From contig NZ_JBILQK010000158.1 of the NCBI RefSeq assembly GCF_044373315.1, forward strand, positions 1 to 5,184: a DNA stretch of 5,184 nucleotides. The letters run 5' to 3'. Position numbers and translations under genes: made by a program. The notes beneath the pieces were generated by a model. The model was not told the DNA's origin and ran no database searches. It saw nothing but the letters and a program-made list of their open reading frames with translations. This document shows positions 1-4,797 of the stretch, in pieces (the stretch's first letter is position 1; every line of letters starts with the position of its first letter). This stretch comes from JACDQM01 sp044373315. Its GTDB lineage: Bacteria > Pseudomonadota > Gammaproteobacteria > Burkholderiales > Burkholderiaceae_C.

Positions 1-147
1 AACGCGGTCCAGATCGGCCAGCGTCATGTGGCCGGGCATGTTGATCAGCCGCCAGACGACCGGCTCGCTACCTTCGAGCTTCACCAGCAATCGGTAGGCG
101 TGTTTGGGGTTGGACTTCCTGCGTGCTGCGGTCTTGCGTGTGGCCAT
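1..147 (-). CDS. pRiA4b ORF-3-like protein, N-terminal 49 residues, cut by window edge
   Basis: Reading the minus strand from the ATG at 147 gives an open frame to the window edge: a basic start (MATRKTAARRKSNPKHAYRL), then VKLEGSEPVVWRLINMPG and HMTLADLDRV. The pattern YRLLVKLEGSEPVVWR followed by a Pro-Gly-x-Met-Thr-Leu-x-x-Leu segment is what I know from the N-terminus of the plasmid pRiA4b ORF-3-like family (PF07929). The biochemical role of that family is not established; members often sit on plasmids or beside transposable elements. The gene starts 40 bases downstream of the IS66 TnpC fragment on the same strand, so it may be a passenger of that IS66 element or an unrelated neighbour. 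No strong ribosome binding site is visible (GAAG directly abuts the ATG). The C-terminus lies outside the window, so integrity cannot be judged. Confidence 0.7.
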   Translation of the reverse strand, partial: MATRKTAARRKSNPKHAYRLLVKLEGSEPVVWRLINMPGHMTLADLDRV

Positions 148-186
148 CTTCGCAGCGTAGCAGGTGGGGCGCCGCCGCCGTTGCGG

Positions 187-297
187 TCAACCTGCCGACG
201 GTGCCCAGCGGTGTGGCAGAAGTTCGTCGATCCGGCTGGCCGGTTGCGTAGGCAAGCGGTCCAGCACGTCCTTAAAGTAGGCGTATGGGTCATGCCT
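187..297 (-). pseudogene. IS66-family transposase TnpC, C-terminal remnant
   Basis: The minus strand from about 297 encodes HDPYAYFKDVLDRLPTQPAS followed by RIDELLPHRWAPSAG and a TGA at 187-189. The run DPYAYxKDVLxRLPTxxASxIDELLPHxW is the characteristic extreme C-terminus of the large IS66 transposase (TnpC; the IS66 C-terminal domain). A full TnpC has roughly 500 residues with a DDE catalytic core; only about 36 remain, so this cannot be active. The remnant has no start of its own: upstream it joins directly to the TnpA N-terminal fragment in a different reading frame near 291-297, which marks an internal deletion that removed the rest of tnpA, all of tnpB and most of tnpC. Confidence 0.8.
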
Positions 298-455
298 TCG
301 CGCGCCAGTTGCCGCCACCGGAGCACGACGTTGGCATTGATGCCATGCGCCAGCGCCACCTGCGCCACCGACTTGCCCGGCTCCCTGCACTCAGCCAGCA
401 CCTGTGCCTTCTTCGCCGCGCCGTATCTGCGCCGCGTCTTTTTCTCGCCTGTCAT
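295..455 (-). pseudogene. tnpA: IS66-family TnpA, N-terminal remnant
   Basis: The ATG at 455 opens a frame encoding MTGEKKTRRRYGAAKKAQVL, then AECREPGKSVAQVALAHGIN and ANVVLRWRQLAREG. This is the helix-turn-helix half of the small IS66 protein TnpA (HTH_Tnp_1 type, shared with IS3/IS911 OrfA); it is a DNA-binding accessory protein for IS66 transposition. I prefer the ATG at 455 over the upstream GTG at 464 because AGGTGG lies five bases before it as a good Shine-Dalgarno sequence. Similarity stops after LAREG (about 295). The frame then reads through the TnpC remnant in the wrong phase and on into the start of the pRiA4b-like gene, stopping near 81. A chimeric product of about 124 residues could still be translated but should not act as a transposase. 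Confidence 0.78.
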
Positions 456-458
456 CGC

Positions 459-479
459 GTCCACCTAAGTTAAGTGGAC
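459..479. repeat. Small inverted repeat over the tnpA leader
   Basis: GTCCAC at 459-464 is mirrored by GTGGAC at 474-479 around a 9-base spacer. On the minus strand the inner arm contains the AGGTGG Shine-Dalgarno sequence of the tnpA remnant, so a hairpin here could hide the ribosome binding site; alternatively it marks the edge of the IS66 element. It does not resemble the GTAAGCG-type IS66 ends I know. With arms of six bases, chance is a real possibility. Confidence 0.3.
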
Positions 480-487
480 AGCCCCGA

Positions 488-531
488 TGGCCAGGTCAAA
501 CTGCCCCACTTGTGGCCACCCAAACTGCCCC
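488..531. repeat. Tandem end repeats of IS21-family element 1
   Basis: TGGCCAGGTCAAACTGCCCC (488-507) and TGGCCACCCAAACTGCCCC (513-531) are direct copies sharing TGGCCA and CAAACTGCCCC, with starts 25 bases apart. IS21-family elements carry multiple short transposase-binding repeats inside each terminus and begin with 5'-TG, so this is read as the right end of the element whose istB stops at 548, with the terminus at or just before 488. The other end and any target duplication are not in the window. Confidence 0.65.
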
Positions 532-547
532 GGGCAGGACGAGGGAG

Positions 548-1111
548 TTATGCGGGGTCTGAAGGCGTGACGAGGCGGGCTGAGGCCTCCTTCAGGCGGT
601 AGCTTTTGCCCTCGAACTCGAGCATCGCGCAGCGATGCATGAGTCGGTCCAGGATGGTGGTGGCCATGGTCGCGTCGCCGAGGTAGCGGCCCCAGTCCTG
701 GGCCACGCGGTTGGACGTGATGACGATCGAGCGGCGCAGCTTGTAGCGCTGGTGCACGATCATCTGCAGCAGCTCAGCGGCGTGCTCGCCGATGCGCCTG
801 GCGAGGAACAGATCGTCCAGCAGCAGTAGGTCCGCCGCGACCCAGGCCCTGAGCAGCCGAGCCCGCTCGCTGGCGTCCGCCAGCGCGTACCGGGCTAATG
901 CCCCGTCGGCTTCGACATAGGCGACGTCGTAGCCTTGCACGGTGGCCTGGTAGGCCACAGCCTTGGCGACATGGCTCTTGCCGGTGCCGGGCTTGCCCAC
1001 CAGGAGCGCGTTTGTGCCTTCGCTAAGGAACTTCAGACTGTGCAGCTCGAAGCAGGCGCCGCGTGGCAGCTTAGGGTTGCTGTGGCCATGATCACCACTA
1101 TGGATCGGCAT
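548..1111 (-). pseudogene. istB: IS21-family transposition ATPase IstB, N-terminally truncated
   Basis: IstB is the AAA+ helper that works with the IstA transposase in IS21 transposition and selects target DNA. Counting from an ATG at 1111, visible motifs are Walker A GKPGTGKSH (residues 39-47), Walker B LLLLDD (95-100), a sensor-like ITSN (131-134), LDRLMHR (154-160) and the usual C-terminal FEGKSYRLKE (167-175). Family-like sequence begins only at SNPKLPRGACFELHSL, that is near 1081; the preceding residues MPIHSGDHGH do not fit the family, and the usual N-terminal domain of about 70-90 residues is absent. The gene therefore seems cut at about 1081 by a deletion or by the group II intron fragment next to it. 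No istA is present. The ATPase core is intact, so a shortened protein might be made, but autonomous transposition is not expected. Confidence 0.85.
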
Positions 1112-1221
1112 CGGCGCTGGCGAGCGATGGTTTGCAGGCCAAATTCATCGATCAACCTAGCCAGGACAAGCAAGGGCCGGGATCTTCGGAGCTCACCGGG
1201 ATCGGCTCTGGCAAGTGCGCA
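1082..1221. other. Unassigned junction between istB and intron remnant
   Basis: This stretch lies between the last recognisable istB codon and the first recognisable maturase codon. The short frames that cross it on both strands show no family pattern I can name. It may be decayed istB N-terminus, decayed maturase sequence, or a scar from the event that joined the two. No RNA gene or clear promoter is visible. Confidence 0.4.
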
Positions 1222-1505
1222 GTGGCGAACAAGGCGCTGGACAACTTCAAGGCGCGCTTCCGGCAACTCACACGCCGCGCAGCGGGATGCTGCATGGAGC
1301 AAGTGGTGCAAGGGCTGCGGCCCTACCTACTTGGCTGGAAGGGCTACTTCCGGATGGCGCAAACCCCGAGCGCGAGCTGGACGAATGGCTGCGTCACCGG
1401 CTGAGGGCGCTGCAGCTCAAGCGCTGGAAGCGAGCGACCGCCATTTATCGCGCACTGATGTCTATGGGCGCTCGGGTCGAAGTCGCGCACCGGGTGCGTC
1501 CGAAT
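1222..1505 (+). pseudogene. Group II intron reverse transcriptase/maturase, C-terminal remnant with frameshift
   Basis: From 1222 one frame encodes VANKALDNFKARFRQLTRR, then MEQVVQGLRPYLLGWKGYFR and MAQTPS. The match continues in a second frame from about 1370 as RELDEWLRHRLRALQLKRWK, then RATAIYRALMSMGARVEVAH. Together this is the maturase (thumb, domain X) region of bacterial group II intron proteins, where xxLExFKxRxRELTRR, LxxYLxGWKGYFRxAxTP and RELDxWIRxRLRAxQLKxWKR are typical. The reverse transcriptase palm with its YADD motif is missing upstream, and a net one-base loss near 1370 breaks the frame, so it cannot act in splicing or retrohoming. The usual tail with a Trp-Trp pair and a Leu-Gly-Val-Pro-Arg-Leu ending is not clear. 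It runs opposite to istB and hipA. Confidence 0.8.
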
Positions 1506-1537
1506 GGTTCTGCCGCGCGCCTCCTGACCTCAAGCTC

Positions 1538-1618
1538 TCGAACCGCCTGGTGCGGATCAGCATGCCGGTTGATGCGGCAGGGGAGCATCCAAAGATGGAG
1601 GCGCCCTATGCCAATTGG
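1538..1618 (+). ncRNA. Possible decayed 3' end of a group II intron (domains V-VI)
   Basis: Just past the maturase remnant, AACCGCCTGGTGCGGATCAG (1541-1560), continued by CATGCCGGTTGATG, has the layout of a domain V hairpin: an outer ACCGCC arm, an inner GGTGC/GCATGCC stem around a short loop, and a closing GG-rich arm. The outer stem has about two mismatches, so if real it is degenerate. The following bases to CCTATGCCAAT at about 1618 could be domain VI and the intron 3' end. Position and strand are right; the assignment rests on memory of related introns and was not folded computationally. Confidence 0.3.
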
Positions 1619-1716
1619 GCGGCAGTTCACGCAACTCTTCCTGGGAGACAGGAGGCAGTGATGCCAGCGGGCAGGCGGCCTGCAAGCCCATACGACTGGC
1701 AAGACCGAGGAGACGT

Positions 1717-3099
1717 CTACGGTGTGCCCTTGCGGATTTCGGCTTCGAGCTCTGGCGAGGCAATCTCGCTGATATCCCGGAAGGCACGGGCGAGCTGGTC
1801 GAGGAGCTTGCCGTCGGCCCCGTGCTCCTCGAAGCAGCTCTTCCACTGCCGCACCTCGCCCCAGATGCGGCGCATGATGCCCACCGCCATCGGGCGCTCC
1901 GGGAAGAAGGCGGCGTAGTGGCTCAAGGCGTTGTCCAGGGTGGCGAGCTTGCCCTGTTCCCCGACTCCCAAATGCAACCGGCGGTCGCTGGCCAAGACGG
2001 GTCGCGGCACCACGTCGTACAAGGGGCTGAGCACCCATCCACCAAGCCGTGGGTCGCGCACGAAGCCGTGGTTGCGTAGGTGGTCGTCGTCGTTGGTGAC
2101 GAAGATGTTGAGCACCATGCGCGCAAACAGCTCCTCTGCGTTGGTCCGCACCCCAACGGGATGGACGTACCGGCGGATGGCGCGACCGAGGTCCGCATAG
2201 GCCTTGTCGGGCGATTCGAGCTCGCTGCAAGCCACCAGCGTGAGACCGCTGACGAACGGCAGACGCCCCTCCACCCGGCCGTCGCCGGGCCGGGTGTCGT
2301 GCAGTACTCCCTCCGGCCACGGCTCGCCCGCGTGGACCCAGTAGCGGTCGAACCGCCGGATGAGCATGACCGGTCGGCCGCCCAGGTCCAGGTAGCGCAC
2401 CTCGGGAACGGTCAGGCCGCAGCGGCGGGCCAACTCCAAGGTGCAGGTCTCGGCCCGTGCCACGTCGAAGGTGTCGCCTTTGGCCGGAAACTTTGCCAGC
2501 CAGAGCGCGCCGTCGTCGTCGCGCACAGCGGCCTTGGGTCTTGCACCGCCAGCCGATGGCCCAGCGCCCAGGAAGTTCTCGAGGTTCGCCGGCACGGGAG
2601 CGCCGTTCTCGACGGCCTCCGCAGCCTGCAACACGTATTGCAGCGAGTGCATGTCGCTGGCCGACGGCGAATCGGGGCTCGTTCGATCCTCCCGCACGTC
2701 CAGCGCACCCACGCGGTCGCCGCCAGCGTGCAGCAGGTACTGCACCTCCAGCAGGCTGTTGGCCGGCGCTCTCAGGCGCGCCTCGATGACCCGGCGGCCC
2801 CAGGCGTCGGGCGCAGCGTCGCGAATGCCACCGAACTCACCCAGCCCGTTGACCGGGAAGAGCGCCTTGCCTTTGATGCCCTGCCGGTCTTCGAACGCCA
2901 GGCTCACCGGATCCAGCTCGAAGGCCTCCTTGCGGTCGAGGTAGCCCGTTCCGTAGGCGAACTCGCTGGCCAGCTCGCGGTTCTGCACGTTCGCGCCGTC
3001 GGTCTCCGTCAAGCCCAGGATGCCGGAAGGCACAAACCGATGCGCGTCGGCCTGCCAGATGTGGCTGAAGACGTAGACCTCTGATTTCTTGCGCACCAT
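1717..3099 (-). CDS. hipA: HipA-family serine/threonine kinase toxin
   Basis: This is a full-length HipA-like protein of 460 residues (E. coli HipA has 440), with the N-terminal couple-HipA region followed by the HipA C-terminal kinase domain. HipA kinases of known function phosphorylate glutamyl-tRNA synthetase or other targets and stop growth; this protein's target is unknown. Visible kinase elements: the glycine loop GAGPSAGGARPK (178-189), in which Ser182 aligns with the autophosphorylated Ser150 of E. coli HipA (SVAGAQEK against SAGGARPK); ATP-binding Lys203 in LWLAKFP; RRFDRY (248-253); the catalytic NDDDHLRN (336-343) with Asp338 and Asn343 in the positions of E. coli Asp309 and Asn314; and metal-binding Asp362 in SPLYDVVP. 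No residue that I would call essential is missing. Its ATG overlaps the hipB stop (TGATG), which implies translational coupling from one transcript. It ends 35-45 bases before a GC-rich hairpin without a T-run. Confidence 0.93.
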   Translation of the reverse strand: MVRKKSEVYVFSHIWQADAHRFVPSGILGLTETDGANVQNRELASEFAYGTGYLDRKEAFELDPVSLAFEDRQGIKGKALFPVNGLGEFGGIRDAAPDAWGRRVIEARLRAPANSLLEVQYLLHAGGDRVGALDVREDRTSPDSPSASDMHSLQYVLQAAEAVENGAPVPANLENFLGAGPSAGGARPKAAVRDDDGALWLAKFPAKGDTFDVARAETCTLELARRCGLTVPEVRYLDLGGRPVMLIRRFDRYWVHAGEPWPEGVLHDTRPGDGRVEGRLPFVSGLTLVACSELESPDKAYADLGRAIRRYVHPVGVRTNAEELFARMVLNIFVTNDDDHLRNHGFVRDPRLGGWVLSPLYDVVPRPVLASDRRLHLGVGEQGKLATLDNALSHYAAFFPERPMAVGIMRRIWGEVRQWKSCFEEHGADGKLLDQLARAFRDISEIASPELEAEIRKGTP

Positions 3100-3440
3100 C
3101 AGAAGTCCAGACGCTCCAGCTCGCTCTTGCTCAAGGTGCGGACACGTTGAGTGCTCTCACGCGCGGCCAGCGCCTGAAGCGACGGGTCGTCCTCCTTCAG
3201 CAGCGACAGCAGTGTGACGCCAGGCGCAATCGCCTCCAGGTAGCGCAGGATTTGAGCCTGGGTGCGGCCGAGGTCCCCCTTCTCAAGCAGCACTGCTGTC
3301 GAGCGGGAGAGTCCAGCCCGCGTGGCGGCGTCTGCTTGTCGAATCCGCCGGGCCATGCGTAGGCGCGCCAGCTTCTCACCGAGCTGGCGGGCCTCGTCCA
3401 GGCGCTCTGGGGTCATCAGGGGGTGTTCGTTGCGCTTCAT
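3099..3440 (-). CDS. hipB: HipB-like XRE-family antitoxin and repressor
   Basis: From the ATG at 3440 this gives 113 residues. Residues 20-72 form a Cro/C1-type helix-turn-helix: LGEKLARLRMARRIRQADAA, then TRAGLSRSTAVLLEKGDLG and RTQAQILRYLEAI. The tail to SELERLDF has no further motif. In HipBA systems the antitoxin binds HipA and represses the operon through its HTH; the gene order B then A, the shared strand and the TGATG overlap support that role here. The same frame is open to ATGs at 3488 and 3563. I prefer 3440 because the best promoter (-10 at 3487-3492) lies downstream of 3563 and overlaps 3488, so its transcript would start near 3480. The ATG at 3416 is a shorter alternative. None of these has a strong Shine-Dalgarno sequence. 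A start at 3563 would add an N-terminal extension with a repeated MSAI...TEIA pattern. Confidence 0.88.
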   Translation of the reverse strand: MKRNEHPLMTPERLDEARQLGEKLARLRMARRIRQADAATRAGLSRSTAVLLEKGDLGRTQAQILRYLEAIAPGVTLLSLLKEDDPSLQALAARESTQRVRTLSKSELERLDF

Positions 3441-3442
3441 GG

Positions 3443-3484
3443 CTGCAATTTCAGTCTCAAAAGATTTAGAGCCTGTGATTGCAG
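3443..3484. promoter_or_regulatory. Proximal hipBA operator candidate (palindrome 1)
   Basis: CTGCAATTTCAGTCTCAA (3443-3460) is mirrored by TAGAGCCTGTGATTGCAG (3467-3484) with 14 of 18 matching positions and a 6-base spacer. It covers the predicted transcription start and ends three bases before the hipB ATG, a natural place for an autorepressor. Its sequence is unlike the E. coli HipB operator (TATCC-N8-GGATA), so binding by this HipB is inference from position and symmetry. Confidence 0.6.
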
Positions 3485-3486
3485 AC

Positions 3487-3515
3487 ATTTTGATGTAGGC
3501 ACAAAGGATCGTCAA
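3487..3515 (-). promoter_or_regulatory. Putative sigma-70 promoter of hipBA
   Basis: Read on the minus strand, TTGACG (3515-3510, five of six bases of the -35 consensus) is followed after exactly 17 bases by CAAAAT (3492-3487, four of six of the -10 consensus). Transcription would begin near 3480, about 40 bases before the preferred hipB ATG. The area is clearly richer in A and T than the surrounding genes. The promoter lies between the two palindromes, so occupancy of either should block RNA polymerase. Confidence 0.6.
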
Positions 3516-3517
3516 GT

Positions 3518-3559
3518 GTGCAATCTCAGTCACAATTCTGTTTGTGTTTGCAATTGCGG
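3518..3559. promoter_or_regulatory. Distal hipBA operator candidate (palindrome 2)
   Basis: GTGCAATCTCAGTCACAA (3518-3535) is mirrored by TTGTGTTTGCAATTGCGG (3542-3559) with 12 of 18 positions matching and the same 6-base spacer as palindrome 1. Its left arm matches the left arm of palindrome 1 at 15 of 18 bases. It starts two bases upstream of the -35 element, and its centre lies 75 bp (about seven helical turns) from that of palindrome 1, so bound proteins would sit on the same face of the DNA. Confidence 0.58.
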
Positions 3560-3713
3560 ACATTCACTCCTGGCTGGCCATTCTGTGCATCGCAGCACTC
3601 ACCGAGTGCCTGGCTTTGCCTGAGGGGTACCTGGAGCGAGTCGACCTGATGGCGCTTCTGATGCCAGCCTGCCTTCGGGAAGGCTCTGACGGAAGGGCCG
3701 CTTGAGCGGATCG

Positions 3714-4654
3714 CTAAAGGCGCCGCGTCGAATCCGTGCGGCGACCTCTCTGCGCGCCTGTCCCTGCATCAGCCATGCGCTGCTTCTGTCGCCTCACCTG
3801 GAATCGATGCGCCTGTGCTGGCTGGACGCCCTTCCCGGCCGCCAAATCGTCCAGGAGGTCAGCCCACGTCTGGACCATCTGACGGCGTTGCTCAAGATGC
3901 GTGGCCCGGTCGTAGCTGCCGCCCAGTTCCTCGTCTGACACATGGGCCAGATGGCGTTCGATGACCTCCCGGTCCCACCCCAGCAGCTCGCGGACCAGCG
4001 TGCGCGCAGTAGCCCGAAACCCGTGCCCTGTGATCTGCTCCTGCGTGTCGTATCCGAGCGTGCGCAGCGCCGCGTTGACGGTGTTGTCGCTCATGTAGCG
4101 CGTCGCCTCCGAACGCTTGGCCATGCTGCGAAACACTGGGCCGGTAGGTCCGGTCAGCGGCAGAAGATCCCGCAATACATCGAGCGCCTGCCTGGGCAGG
4201 GGAACCAGATGGGCCGGGGTCCGGGAGTCACGCTTCTGCCACTCCCGCATCTTCATCTTCTCGGGGGGACACCGCCACAGCTTGCCTTCGAGGTCGATGT
4301 CCTCCCAATGCGCCAGGCGCAGCTGACCAGGACGCTGAAACAACATCGGAGCCAGCCGCAACGCGGCGCGGGTGACGACATTGCCCTTGTAGGCCGCGAT
4401 GTCGCGAAGCAGCCGGCCCAACTCTTCCGGGTCGGTGATGGCGGCATAGTGGCGACTGCGAGGCGCAGGAAGCCCGTCAGTGCGGCTGTTCACAAAGTTC
4501 CGAGCCGGATCGAGCACACCCAAATCGACCGCGTATTGGTAGACATGCACGACGGCCTCCCGCACCCGCTGTGCGGTCTCCAGGTGTCCGCGGTCCTTGA
4601 TGCGGTGAAGGCAACGCACAAGCTCGGTTGGCGCCACCGTTTCTATGGCATGCC
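3714..4654 (-). pseudogene. P4-type tyrosine recombinase (phage/island integrase), 5' end removed by an IS21 element
   Basis: The minus strand encodes the core-binding and catalytic parts of a P4-type integrase, which inserts and excises islands or prophages at att sites. Counting from a GTG at 4637 (307 residues): VRCLHRIKDRGHLETAQRVR (7-26) is the core-binding domain; Arg102 in FQRPGQLR, a Lys in EKMKM (127 or 129), His205 and Arg208 in HGFRATART, His232 in HLAHVSDEE and Tyr242 in GSYDRATHLEQRRQMVQ form the expected catalytic set. The P4-type N-terminal domain of roughly 150-170 residues is missing. Family-like codons continue upstream of the GTG (AIETVAPTEL) and stop at about 4654, exactly where the IS21 end begins, so GTG 4637 is not the native start. 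A basic tail of about 40 residues follows LLDDLAAGK. The remainder probably lies beyond the IS element. It is upstream of hipBA on the same strand, 273 bases away. Confidence 0.85.
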
Positions 4655-4788
4655 TGCGTATTCCACTGATCGCGGACAGTGTTCCGGGCGATCGCGGACA
4701 CCCTGAGTGGGGTGCCTGAGTGACGGCCCGGATGGTAGATCATCTGTCCGCTATCAGTTTGGAACTGTGTCCGCGATCAGCGTGGAAC
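4655..4788. repeat. Right end of IS21-family element 2: four end repeats in two facing pairs
   Basis: The element appears to begin with TGCGTATTCCA at 4655, matching the 5'-TG start of IS21-type ends. Four related copies follow: ATTCCACTGATCGCGGACA (4660-4678) and GTTCCGGGCGATCGCGGACA (4681-4700) point rightwards. On the opposite strand lie copies at 4745-4765 (TGTCCGCTATCAG, then TTTGGAAC) and 4768-4788 (TGTCCGCGATCAG, then CGTGGAAC). The pairs could form one long hairpin around a 44-base centre. Such repeats are the known binding sites of IstA-type transposases; the inverted pairing is unusual for a single end. Confidence 0.65.
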
Positions 4789-4797
4789 TGGCCTGGG

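Noticed and set aside
1671..1683. GC-rich hairpin GCAGG-CGG-CCTGC about 35 bases beyond the hipA stop, as a rho-independent terminator
   Set aside because: The stem is only five base pairs and no T-run follows on the minus strand, so it is not supported as a terminator.
935..1918. Long plus-strand open frame of 327 codons
   Set aside because: It runs antisense through istB and the 3' end of hipA and crosses the maturase in the wrong frame. Its composition is that of a high-GC shadow frame and it has no family pattern.
2080..3084. Plus-strand open frame of 334 codons opposite hipA
   Set aside because: It is a mirror frame of the well-supported hipA coding sequence; no domain pattern or ribosome binding site supports it.
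3682..3695. Hairpin in the ~150-base gap downstream of the integrase (GCCTT-CGGG-AAGGC near 3672-3685), as a terminator or att site
   Set aside because: Short stem, no T-run, and no tRNA-like sequence or repeat elsewhere in the window that would mark an attachment site. The gap 3564-3713 otherwise shows nothing recognisable.
3942..4706. Plus-strand open frame of 254 codons opposite the integrase
   Set aside because: The minus-strand frame carries the full tyrosine recombinase catalytic set, so this is an antisense shadow.
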